NCBI GenBank assembly: GCA_003158705.1
Contig: PMKX01000120.1
Span: 1-5,546, forward strand
Direction of reading: 5' to 3'
Origin: Actinomycetota bacterium
GTDB lineage: Bacteria; Actinomycetota; Thermoleophilia; UBA2241
Length of the DNA: 5,546 bases
In this document: piece by piece, positions 1 to 5,546 of the stretch
Layout of the letters: each line of letters opens with the position of its first letter
How positions within the stretch are numbered: position 1 is the first letter of the stretch
Notes under the pieces: generated by a model
Seen by the model: the letters and a program-made list of their open reading frames with translations, nothing else
What the model was told of the DNA's origin: nothing
The model's database searches: none
Made by a program: the position numbers and the translations under genes

Positions 1-852
1 CATCGGCGTCGGCGACACACTCAGCGTCGGCTCAGGCACGGGCGCTCTCGCCGGCGCGCTGTGGCGATGGAGACCGAGCAGATGCCAGAACCACACGACG
101 GCACGGATGAGGTTGCCGGCAACGTAGCCGATCACCACGCCCGCAGCCCCCAGGACGAAGCGCACACCGAGCCACAGCGCACGGAACGGCCAAGCGACCA
201 CGTCGGGGCGCAGCGCGCCGGCCAGGGTGGCGGCGGCGATGAGCACCAGGCCGACCACAAGCACCACGGCCGCCACCCAGTACCAGGCCGACCGGCCCCG
301 GGCGCGATCGCTGATGGCCAGCACAGCGACCAGTCTGCCGACGACAAGGGTGAGAACAGCCAGCAGCACGGCGGCCACAACGAGGGGGCCGGCCGACGGC
401 AGCGGCCGGCCGGCCCCCTCGCTCACCAGGAGCACGAGGAACACCAGCACCAGAACGCGTGCCACTCGGCGCATCAGGTCGTCCGGCGTGTTGTCGGCGC
501 GCCCCACGCTAAGCCCCTGCAGCACGGCCGCCGACGCGAACACCAGCCAGCCGACGCCGTGCCCGAACAGCACGTAGACGGTGGCGCCGCGGGGCGCCCA
601 CGCCCAGAAGAGGAGCCCTGCGGCGGCCCAGGCGACGGCCACGCTCAGCGCCTGCGCGCCGATCCTGCCCAGGTGCTCAAAACGATAGCCGCGCGACAGC
701 GCGGCGCCGGCGGCCACCAGGGCCAGGCTGATGAGGACCAGCAGAGCGGTGGGGTGGCGCGTGAGAGCCGCCACCGCCGCACCCAGCCACAGGCTCTCGA
801 GCGCACAGCTCGAGGCCAGCGGGGCGCTGTCGTCACGCCAGCGGAAGCGCAT
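1..852 (-). CDS. multi-pass membrane protein, third gene of MoxR-DUF58 cluster (C-terminus beyond window)
   Basis: A reading frame from an ATG at 852 stays open for 284 codons to the left edge, so the 3' end is missing. The protein starts MRFRWRDDSAPL and is very hydrophobic. Likely membrane segments lie near residues 19-31, 34-52, 66-84, 92-112, 131-145, 154-180, 190-214 and 225-260. Charged loops separate them, for example 'GRADNTPDDLMRRVAR' at 117-132 and 'SDRARGRS' at 181-188. After the last segment a Pro/Ser/Thr-rich stretch begins ('APVPEPTLSVSPTPM'), like a linker to a further domain. The start overlaps the end of the DUF58 gene by 20 bases and has a GAGGG motif 4 bases upstream, which suggests translational coupling. 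In known MoxR-DUF58 operons this slot often holds a transglutaminase-like or DUF4129 membrane protein. The visible part does not show such a domain, so the family is not assigned. The opposite strand carries a long ORF rich in Gln, His, Glu and Arg, as expected for a shadow of Leu/Val-rich membrane codons. Confidence 0.85.
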   Translation of the reverse strand, partial: MRFRWRDDSAPLASSCALESLWLGAAVAALTRHPTALLVLISLALVAAGAALSRGYRFEHLGRIGAQALSVAVAWAAAGLLFWAWAPRGATVYVLFGHGVGWLVFASAAVLQGLSVGRADNTPDDLMRRVARVLVLVFLVLLVSEGAGRPLPSAGPLVVAAVLLAVLTLVVGRLVAVLAISDRARGRSAWYWVAAVVLVVGLVLIAAATLAGALRPDVVAWPFRALWLGVRFVLGAAGVVIGYVAGNLIRAVVWFWHLLGLHRHSAPARAPVPEPTLSVSPTPM

Positions 853-2095
853 CCTGCCCTCGCCAGTCGAAGGCCGCCGGTATGCGCGCGTCGATGAGAT
901 GCGCGATGTCGTTCTGCTCCGGGGTCAGCCGCTGGGGCACCGCCGTGGTGCGTGAGCGCGGTATGGCCACGCCCCGCGGCTCCTCGACGTAGACGACGTG
1001 CGTAGCCCGCTCCGCGCGCAAGGCCTCAAGGAGCGGCGCCCACTCGGCGTTGATGCTGGCCGTGACCACGACGTACTCCGTGAAGGGGTGCGGCCGGGCC
1101 AGCTCGCGCGCCAGGATGTCGTCAAGCGGTGGTGGTGGAAACACGATCACCTTGGCAAGCGCCTCGAGGATCTCCGGCAGGGTGCCGGTGCCTGGCTCGA
1201 CCTCCACCTGGCGCCAGTCGCCGGACTGACGCGCGTTGGACACCAGGCCCACACCGAAGCCGCGCTCCTGCAAGTCGCTGGCCAACGAGGCACACACGAC
1301 GCAGAGCAGCTCCGTGGTCTCGGCGCTCATGCCCTGCCAGATGTGCTCAAAGCTGCGGGCGTCGAGAATGATCAGCACCTGCGCCACCGTGGTGGGCTCC
1401 CAGTCGTTGGAGTACAACTCGCCGTGGCGCGCCGTGGCGCGCCAGTTGACGGCGCGCACCGGATCGCCGGGCCGGTATGGCCGCACACCCACCAGGCTGG
1501 TGGGGTCGTGAGCCAGCGAGCGGCGCACCGGGGCGCCGACGAGCGGACGGCCGAACAGCAGCTCCACGTCGGGTACGGCAAGCACCTTGGGCAGCACGAG
1601 CAGCTTGTCCGTGCGTGCGTCGTGCAGCTCGCCCCCGGCCAGGCCGAAGGGGTCGGCCGCGTCCAGAGCAGCGGGGCCGAAGCTGTGCACGCCGCGCGTC
1701 ATGCAGCGGCCACGGTGACGGCGGCGCACACGCTCGTACCAGCGCACCGAGAACGTCTGGTCGAGCGCCAGCGCGCCGCTGGCCGCCCGCCTGGCGCTCG
1801 GCCACAGCGGCTCCACCAGCGTCGGCCACTCGTCGCGCACGTGCACCCACACGACCGGCAGCCACTTGCGGTTGATCACCTCGGTGGCCACCTCCACCTC
1901 GCCGCCCCAGGTGACCACGCGCTTGGAGAGCACGCGGCGGTACTCCAGCCGGTCGAACAGGTGGCGGCGCGCGTAGCCGGCGGCCAGGGCGAGCAGGATG
2001 ACGGCGGCGGCGGCGAAGACGAGCGGCCGCGAGCTCACGGCCGCCGCCGCCGCCAGGCCGACCAAGCCGGCCGCGATGATGGCGCGCAGCCTCAC
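833..2095 (-). CDS. DUF58 domain-containing protein (von Willebrand A-like), membrane-anchored
   Basis: A 420-residue protein typical of the DUF58 family encoded next to MoxR ATPases. Two hydrophobic segments near residues 5-20 and 24-40 form an N-terminal hairpin anchor. A beta-rich region follows at about 50-190, including 'GVHSFGPAALDAADPFGL' at 135-152, a common feature of the family. The diagnostic DUF58 core lies at about 205-245: 'RPYRPGDPVRAVNWRATAR' followed by a hydrophobic strand, 'QVLIILDARS'. That strand is where a vWA metal site (DxSxS) would begin. Here D245 is kept, but the following positions read A-R-S-F, so a complete metal site is unlikely. The start is a GTG 20 bases after the moxR stop. 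Only a weak GGA is seen upstream, so translation probably depends on coupling to moxR. The role is inferred: partner or adaptor of the MoxR ATPase at the membrane. The family is sure; the biochemical activity is unknown. Confidence 0.95.
   Translation of the reverse strand: MRLRAIIAAGLVGLAAAAAVSSRPLVFAAAAVILLALAAGYARRHLFDRLEYRRVLSKRVVTWGGEVEVATEVINRKWLPVVWVHVRDEWPTLVEPLWPSARRAASGALALDQTFSVRWYERVRRRHRGRCMTRGVHSFGPAALDAADPFGLAGGELHDARTDKLLVLPKVLAVPDVELLFGRPLVGAPVRRSLAHDPTSLVGVRPYRPGDPVRAVNWRATARHGELYSNDWEPTTVAQVLIILDARSFEHIWQGMSAETTELLCVVCASLASDLQERGFGVGLVSNARQSGDWRQVEVEPGTGTLPEILEALAKVIVFPPPPLDDILARELARPHPFTEYVVVTASINAEWAPLLEALRAERATHVVYVEEPRGVAIPRSRTTAVPQRLTPEQNDIAHLIDARIPAAFDWRGQDALPLA
857..861 (-). 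promoter_or_regulatory. ribosome-binding site of the membrane-protein gene
   Basis: The minus strand reads GAGGG, then CAGG, then ATG. This purine-rich Shine-Dalgarno-like motif lies inside the last codons of the DUF58 gene and supports the ATG at 852 as the start. The spacing is a little short, so binding may use the whole AGGGCAGG stretch. Confidence 0.55.
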
Positions 2096-2115
2096 GAGTG
2101 GCCGGTCCGCGCGCC

Positions 2116-3093
2116 TTAGCCTGCGGCCGTCGGCCCCTCGACCGGGGCCGGCACCTCGGCGAGGAGCGCCGCGACGACCGTCTCCGGGTCGCGGCGCTCG
2201 AGCAGCTCCTGGCGAGCCAGCATCATGCGGTGCGCCAGGGCGGCCGGCGCCAGGCGCTGCACGTCGTCCGGCGTGACGTAGTCGCGCCCGGCGAGTACCG
2301 CCGCCGCTTGGGCGGCGTGCATGAGCGAGAGCGCCGCTCTGGGGCTGGCGCCCAGCGCCACGGCGGCGCTCTCGCGCGTGGCGCGCACGATGGCCACGAT
2401 GTAGCGCTCCACGTCGGGGCTCACGAACACCGCCCGCGCCGCGTCACGCGCCCGCGCGAGCTCTTCCGCCGAGGTCACGGGGACCACTGCGGCGAGCGGG
2501 TCCCCAGAGCGGAAGCGCTCGAGCATGCGCTCCTCCTCGGCGGCGCTCGGGTAGCCGAGGCGCAGCCTTATGAGAAAGCGGTCGAGCTGCGCCTCAGGCA
2601 GCGGAAACGTGCCCTTGAGCTCCACCGGGTTCTGCGTGGCCAGCACGGCGAACGGCCGCGGCAGCTCGTGTGACTGCCCTTCCACGGTCACCTGGCGCTC
2701 CTCCATCGCCTCCAGAAAGCTGGACTGGGTGCGTGGCGTCGCCCGGTTGATCTCGTCCACCAGGACCATGTTGGCGAAGATGGGGCCGGGACGGAACTCG
2801 AACTCGCCCGTCTTGAGGTTGAACACCTCGCTGCCGGTGACGTCGGCGGGCAGCAGGTCGGGCGTGCACTGCACGCGTGCGAAGCGCAGGCCCAGGGCGG
2901 CGGCCAGCGTCTTGGCCAGCAGGGTCTTGGCCACGCCGGGCACGTCGTCGATGAGCACGTGGCCCTCGCTGAGCAGGGCCACGAGCAGCAGGTTGACCTG
3001 CTCCTCCTTGCCGACGATCACCGAGCTCACCTGCTCGGTGGTGCGCGCGGCTACCTGCGCTACCAGCGCCGTGCCTGCGCTTGCCTCGGTCAT
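2116..3093 (-). CDS. moxR: MoxR-type AAA+ ATPase
   Basis: A 325-residue cytoplasmic ATPase of the MoxR family (AAA_3 plus C-terminal AAA lid), of normal family length. MoxR proteins use ATP hydrolysis to remodel or activate client proteins, often together with vWA or DUF58 partners. Visible motifs: Walker A 'DVPGVAKT' at residues 50-57 (K56, T57); Walker B 'MVLVDEINRA' at 109-118 (D113, E114); sensor 1 'ATQNP' at 152-156 (N155); the family signature 'LPEAQLDRF' at 165-173; sensor 2 'GASPRA' at 248-253 (R252). All ATPase residues are intact. The ATG at 3093 is chosen because GAGGAG lies 7 bases upstream. An in-frame GTG at 3129 would add 12 residues (MGVAGVQARSGA) that do not look conserved and would cover that ribosome site. 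The gene is first in a three-gene cluster with the DUF58 and membrane-protein genes, and lies 85 bases downstream of tRNA-Asp. No convincing promoter of its own is visible, so read-through from the tRNA promoter is possible. Confidence 0.97.
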   Translation of the reverse strand: MTEASAGTALVAQVAARTTEQVSSVIVGKEEQVNLLLVALLSEGHVLIDDVPGVAKTLLAKTLAAALGLRFARVQCTPDLLPADVTGSEVFNLKTGEFEFRPGPIFANMVLVDEINRATPRTQSSFLEAMEERQVTVEGQSHELPRPFAVLATQNPVELKGTFPLPEAQLDRFLIRLRLGYPSAAEEERMLERFRSGDPLAAVVPVTSAEELARARDAARAVFVSPDVERYIVAIVRATRESAAVALGASPRAALSLMHAAQAAAVLAGRDYVTPDDVQRLAPAALAHRMMLARQELLERRDPETVVAALLAEVPAPVEGPTAAG

Positions 3094-3100
3094 GGCACCG

Positions 3101-3106
3101 CTCCTC
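3101..3106 (-). promoter_or_regulatory. ribosome-binding site of moxR
   Basis: The minus strand reads GAGGAG, then seven bases, then ATG at 3093. This near-ideal Shine-Dalgarno motif and spacing fix the moxR start at the ATG rather than the upstream GTG at 3129. Confidence 0.85.
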
Positions 3107-3148
3107 GCCTGGACACCCGCGACACCCACGTGTGATCCGTAGCATGGT

Positions 3149-3168
3149 CCGCGGCCGGGCGGCCACGG
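3149..3168 (-). other. GC-rich hairpin between tRNA-Asp and moxR
   Basis: The minus strand reads CCGTGGCCG-CC-CGGCCGCGG, a near-perfect inverted repeat with one G-U pair. It begins 10 bases after the tRNA CCA end. It could limit read-through, or protect or help mature the tRNA 3' end. No run of T follows it (the next bases are ACCATGC), so it does not meet the usual pattern of an intrinsic terminator. Confidence 0.35.
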
Positions 3169-3178
3169 AGAGAAGAAG

Positions 3179-3255
3179 TGGCGGGAGCGACGAGACTCGA
3201 ACTCGCGACCTCCGGCGTGACAGGCCGGCGTTCTAACCAGCTGAACTACGCCCCC
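3179..3255 (-). tRNA. trnD: tRNA-Asp (anticodon GTC)
   Basis: A complete 77-base tRNA that can be folded by eye. Acceptor arms are GGGGGCG (3249-3255) and CGCTCCC (3183-3189) with one G-U pair. The D arm is GTTC/GAAC with loop AGCTGGTTA. The anticodon stem is CCGGC/GCCGG with loop CTGTCAC, placing GTC at 3219-3221. The variable loop is AGGTC. The T arm is GCGAG-TTCGAGT-CTCGT. The discriminator base is G (3182), the expected aspartate identity base, and CCA is encoded (3179-3181). The body closely matches standard bacterial tRNA-Asp. It decodes GAC and GAU. A plus-strand ORF across the tRNA is spurious. Confidence 0.98.
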
Positions 3256-3267
3256 GCAGAAGCAGGG

Positions 3268-3296
3268 ATTCTAGCAAACGTACGCCCGCACGGAAA
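3268..3296 (-). promoter_or_regulatory. sigma70-type promoter for tRNA-Asp
   Basis: The minus strand carries TTTCCG (3291-3296) as a partial -35 element, a 17-base spacer, and TAGAAT (3268-3273) as a good -10 element. TGC directly before the -10 box forms an extended -10. The tRNA begins 12 bases after the -10 box, so transcription would start about 5 bases before the mature 5' end. The position, spacing and extended -10 make this a plausible tRNA promoter despite the weak -35. Confidence 0.65.
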
Positions 3297-3308
3297 GCCG
3301 CACGGGCG
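3283..3308 (-). terminator. possible terminator hairpin after the Asp-box gene
   Basis: On the minus strand the sequence forms an 11-bp stem: CGCCCGTGCGG, loop CTTT, then CCGTGCGGGCG. Two adjacent G-U wobbles sit in the middle. Because wobbles only pair in the minus-strand RNA, the hairpin is better there than on the plus strand, which has a 2x2 internal loop. The bases that follow, TACGTTTGC, are only weakly T-rich, so termination may be inefficient. It lies 205 bases downstream of the Asp-box gene's stop codon and overlaps the -35 box of the tRNA promoter. Confidence 0.45.
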
Positions 3309-3513
3309 GGCTGGTGGAGACAAGTGGACAACTCTCGAACCTGAGGAGCGAGCTGCAGCGCCTCTTGGACGGTCGATGAGATGCCCGAGCAAGCGCGGAC
3401 CTCAGGACGTGGCTCTCGAATCTCCGAGCACCGCCAGTGTCAACTGGACATCGCCACTGCGGTATCGCTCTCGGCTCGCCCAGGCAATCGCCAGACCGAG
3501 ACCATAGTTCTGG
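3309..3513 (-). other. intergenic stretch without a gene, probable 3' untranslated region
   Basis: About 205 bases between the Asp-box gene stop and the hairpin before tRNA-Asp hold no convincing ORF on either strand. The base content is more mixed than in the flanking genes. A small perfect hairpin (CCAGT-GTCA-ACTGG, 3434-3447) is present. A TTGACA lies on the minus strand at 3438-3443, but no -10-like hexamer follows at 16-18 bases. CTCTCGAA occurs twice (3332-3339 and 3413-3420). Nothing here matches an RNA family I can recognise. Confidence 0.5.
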
Positions 3514-3816
3514 CTAGTCTGTGACCACCAGCGTCCCGCTTCCGGCCGACGACTGCGCATTGCCGGCCGCGTCGGTTGCCGTCACGCGGTACGTGTAGGA
3601 GCCGGGGGCGAGCGCACAGGCGTAGGCGGCGCGGAGCTTCTTGCCGATCTCCTGCTCACCGAGCACAAGCGTGTCGACGGTCGTGCCCGCGGCGTCGCGG
3701 ACGGTGATCGTCACGGTGGCGGTGCCGCCGTTCGGTTGCGCATCCGTGATCTTGTAGGCGATCTTGGCCGTGCTCCCCCTGGCCACCGTGACCTTGCCGT
3801 AGGCCACCGTCTTCGG
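3514..3816 (-). other. C-terminal Ig-like domain of the Asp-box protein
   Basis: This codes for the last 100 residues (about 577-676), a beta-strand-rich region starting 'KTVAYGKVTVARGSTAKIAY' and ending 'GTLVVTD'. The phrase 'PGSYTYRVTATDAAGNAQ' is typical of Ig-like or FlgD-type repeats in secreted bacterial proteins. The chain stops directly after the last strand, with no cell-wall or membrane anchor. Confidence 0.6.
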
Positions 3817-5546
3817 CGGCCGCGTGTCGATGTGCACGGTGCACAGCTGCGGGAACTCCGTGTTACCGGCCTTGTCCGTCGAGCGATAGCTGATGGTGTG
3901 GTCGCCGTCGGCGGAGTGGTCGCTGGGGGCCTTCACCGTGACTCCGGCCGCAGTGAGTGTCTGCCACCTGCCGCCGTCTATGCGGTACTGGGTTACCTTC
4001 ACCCCGGAGCCCCCGGCGTCTGTCGCTGTCAGATGGGTGGTGACGGCGGCGTTGTGCCAGAGCCGATCGCCGTCGTCGCAGGTGACGGGCGCTGCCGTGT
4101 CAGCCGACGTGTCCAAGGTCGAGAGGATGAGCTGTCCGGCGCCCACCGCCCAGACGTGGCCGCGACTGGCGGCGACGCCGAAGAGGGCCGCCTCGGCGAC
4201 ATGTGAGGTGCCGGCGTCCGGCACGGCGGCGCCGGTGTCGTGCCAGGAGGCGCCGCCGTCCGTGGTCTTCAGGATGCGGTCGCCGACCGCCCAGCCGGTC
4301 TTGGCGCCCGAGAAGGTGAGCGAGGTCAGGCTGTAGGTGCTCACCTGGCCGAGGTCGATCTTCGTCCAGCTCTTGCCGCCGTTCGTGGTGCGCAGCACAA
4401 CACTGCCCCAGTCCTGCCAGTCGGTCCAGTCCGCCGAGGTGCTCGTAAGCACACAGCCGTGCTCGGCGTCCGTGAAGGCGACGTCACGCACCTCCCACTT
4501 GCAACCGGTGACCACGGTCCGCCGCCAGCTGGCGCCGCCGTCCGTGCTCGTGAGCACGACGACGTTGCCGCGTCCATAGCCGCCGACGGCGACGAGCTTC
4601 TTGGCGCCGGCAGCGCAGATGGCCGTGAGCCGGTCACTGCGGCCGTAGTGCTCAAGTCGCCAACTGGCACCGGCGTCCGTCGTGCGCGCGATGCCGTAGT
4701 AGGTGCGCCGGCTCTCGATGCGCGTCACCACCGCCACCGCCGAGCGAGGGCCGGTCGCCTCGACGTCCTTGACGACGAGGTCCTTGCCGACCGGCCTAGC
4801 CGCTTGCCAGCTCTTGCCGCCGGTGCTCGTGTGCAGCACGCGCCCGGAGCTGCCGGCGGCGAAGCCGTAGCGCGCACCAAAGAAGTCGATCGTGCGCAGG
4901 GAGGCACCGCCCGCGATCGGCACCTGCTGCCAGCGCGCTCCGTCGCTCGAGCTGAAGAGCACGCCCTGGCCGCTGGTCGGGTCATAAGTGTCCGGCGCCA
5001 GCGGTGTGGTCTCGCCTACGGCCCAGAGCTTGCCCTGGCTGGTGGCGGTCACGCCCTCGAGCATGTAGCCGTGGCGGCTGCCGATGAGCCGCTGCCAGCT
5101 CGCTCCCGAGTCGCCGGAGCGCCAGAGACCCTGGACCCAGCCGAAGAGCGTACCGTCCGGGCTCACCGACAGAGCGTGCGGTATCTCCGGTCCCAGGTAG
5201 GTGCGCTGCCAGCTCGCGCCGCCGTCTGTCGTGTGCTCGATGCAGCTACTCACGTTGCGCTGCACCGAGGAGACGGTCTCGGTGAGGTAGGCCCGGTGCG
5301 CGTCGGCTGCGGTCAGCGTAGGCCACGTGTGCGCCGGGAGGCTCTTCACCATAGTCCAGCTATCGCCCCCGTCGGCGGTAGTCAGGACCTGCCAGGTGTT
5401 GGGCTTACCCAGGTGGAACACGAGCGCCCAGGCATGGGTCGCATCGATGGCCTGCAGCCTCTCGACCGCCTCCGTGCCGTCGGGCAGTCCGTGCTTCTGC
5501 CAGCTGGCGCCGCCGTCGGCGGAGGTGTAGATGGTGTGGTTCTCGG
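3514..5546 (-). CDS. secreted-type Asp-box (YCF48/BNR-like) beta-propeller protein with C-terminal Ig-like domains (N-terminus beyond window)
   Basis: The frame is open from the right edge to a TAG at 3514-3516, giving 676 visible residues; the true start lies outside. The GTG at 5421 is internal, since the same frame continues upstream with another Asp box, 'ADGGASW'. Ten Asp-box-like motifs (T/S-x-D-x-G-x-x-W) lie at about residues 9-15, 57-63, 106-112, 144-150, 199-205, 240-246, 288-295, 333-340, 386-393 and 427-434. The fifth (SSDGARW) is one residue short, and the sixth and ninth lack the Asp (STGGKSW, TTNGGKSW). Recurrent 'WAVG' strands fall between motifs, the pattern of YCF48-like propellers. 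Two Ig-like domains follow at about 481-576 and 577-676. There is no sortase motif or C-terminal membrane segment. Sialidase catalytic residues are not evident, so a binding or structural extracellular role is more likely than glycosidase activity. Export is inferred because the signal region is not visible. Confidence 0.92.
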   Translation of the reverse strand, partial: ENHTIYTSADGGASWQKHGLPDGTEAVERLQAIDATHAWALVFHLGKPNTWQVLTTADGGDSWTMVKSLPAHTWPTLTAADAHRAYLTETVSSVQRNVSSCIEHTTDGGASWQRTYLGPEIPHALSVSPDGTLFGWVQGLWRSGDSGASWQRLIGSRHGYMLEGVTATSQGKLWAVGETTPLAPDTYDPTSGQGVLFSSSDGARWQQVPIAGGASLRTIDFFGARYGFAAGSSGRVLHTSTGGKSWQAARPVGKDLVVKDVEATGPRSAVAVVTRIESRRTYYGIARTTDAGASWRLEHYGRSDRLTAICAAGAKKLVAVGGYGRGNVVVLTSTDGGASWRRTVVTGCKWEVRDVAFTDAEHGCVLTSTSADWTDWQDWGSVVLRTTNGGKSWTKIDLGQVSTYSLTSLTFSGAKTGWAVGDRILKTTDGGASWHDTGAAVPDAGTSHVAEAALFGVAASRGHVWAVGAGQLILSTLDTSADTAAPVTCDDGDRLWHNAAVTTHLTATDAGGSGVKVTQYRIDGGRWQTLTAAGVTVKAPSDHSADGDHTISYRSTDKAGNTEFPQLCTVHIDTRPPKTVAYGKVTVARGSTAKIAYKITDAQPNGGTATVTITVRDAAGTTVDTLVLGEQEIGKKLRAAYACALAPGSYTYRVTATDAAGNAQSSAGSGTLVVTD
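3817..4104 (-). other. first Ig-like (OmpL47-type) domain of the Asp-box protein
   Basis: This codes for residues about 481-576. The pattern 'LTATDAGGSGV', 'YRIDGGRWQTL', 'DGDHTISYRSTDKAGN' and 'TVHIDTRPP' is a common extracellular Ig-like repeat that links or presents larger domains. Two cysteines, near residues 490 (VTCDDGD) and 568 (QLCTVHI), flank the domain and could form a disulfide. Confidence 0.6.
4243..5520 (-). repeat. array of ten Asp-box coding repeats
   Basis: Ten copies of a short motif coding for (S/T)xDxGxxW recur with conserved Trp residues 38-55 residues apart. Several copies are close at DNA level: plus-strand GGCGCCGCCGTC (or GCGCCGCCGTC) just after a CCAGC or CCAGGA block is seen near 4243-4261, 4526-4542, 5215-5226 and 5500-5518. 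The segments between motifs have diverged strongly. This points to old duplication of blade units, with the motif held by protein-level selection. Confidence 0.8.

Noticed and set aside
61..897. Plus-strand ORF of 278 codons opposite the membrane-protein gene
   Set aside because: Its product is rich in Gln, His, Glu, Arg and Gly with no domain, which is what the reverse of Leu/Val-rich membrane codons gives. The minus-strand frame has hydrophobic segments, a ribosome site and operon context.
998..2119. Plus-strand ORF of 373 codons opposite the DUF58 gene
   Set aside because: Low-complexity Gln/His/Arg/Ala-rich composition. The minus strand codes for a clear DUF58 protein over the same bases, and GC-rich DNA commonly leaves long antisense frames open.
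3094..3129. Alternative upstream GTG start for moxR at 3129
   Set aside because: It would bury the strong GAGGAG site, and it adds 12 residues not resembling the usual MoxR N-terminus.
3179..3255. tRNA-Asp as an integration site of a mobile element
   Set aside because: No integrase gene and no second copy of the tRNA 3' end is visible in the window.
3322..3331. DnaA-box-like TTGTCCACTT on the minus strand
   Set aside because: A single imperfect copy with no cluster, no AT-rich region and no dnaA or dnaN nearby, so there is no support for an origin.
3178..3507. Plus-strand ORF of 109 codons beginning MAGATRLELATSG
   Set aside because: Its first 26 codons are the reverse complement of tRNA-Asp, a well-known source of false gene calls. 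The rest has no coding character.
3491..3513. Inverted repeat CCAGA/TCTGG just after the Asp-box stop as a terminator
   Set aside because: The stem is only 5 bp with a 13-base loop and no T-run follows. The hairpin at 3283-3308 is a better candidate.
3514..5421. Asp-box gene starting at the GTG at 5421
   Set aside because: The same frame stays open to the right edge and codes for another Asp box just upstream, so this GTG is an internal valine codon.

Overview
The window is GC-rich bacterial DNA. Every supported gene lies on the minus strand, so the gene order below runs from high to low coordinates. The base composition suggests an actinobacterial lineage. So do the MoxR/DUF58 gene pair and the Asp-box protein whose Ig-like tail contains phrases such as 'STDKAGNTE' and 'HIDTRPP'. 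That tail style resembles secreted proteins of Coriobacteriia- or Thermoleophilia-like Actinobacteria. This is an impression from protein style, not a database result.

Right part (3514-5546): a long gene that enters from the right edge without its start. It encodes an extracellular-type protein with at least ten Asp-box motifs (YCF48/BNR-like beta-propeller blades), followed by two Ig-like domains and no visible anchor. Middle (about 3179-3513): roughly 210 bases with no credible gene, then an 11-bp GC-rich hairpin that may terminate the incoming transcript, a sigma70-like promoter, and a complete tRNA-Asp(GTC) with an encoded CCA.

Left part (1-3093): a tight three-gene cluster. It contains a MoxR-type AAA+ ATPase with a strong ribosome-binding site, then a DUF58 protein 20 bases downstream, then a multi-pass membrane protein. 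The membrane gene overlaps the DUF58 gene by 20 bases and runs off the left edge. The membrane gene is easily missed because its stop lies outside the window and a long spurious ORF lies opposite it.

How they work together: MoxR ATPases act as chaperone-like motors and are commonly encoded with DUF58 proteins and large membrane proteins, often of the transglutaminase/DUF4129 type. The likely picture is a cytoplasmic ATPase acting on a membrane-associated DUF58/membrane-protein pair, with an envelope-related role. The exact substrate cannot be read from the sequence. I see no mobile element, CRISPR array or defence system, and no clearly undescribed system. The points most worth a second look are the unlisted third operon member, the large Asp-box array, and the hairpin that overlaps the tRNA promoter.
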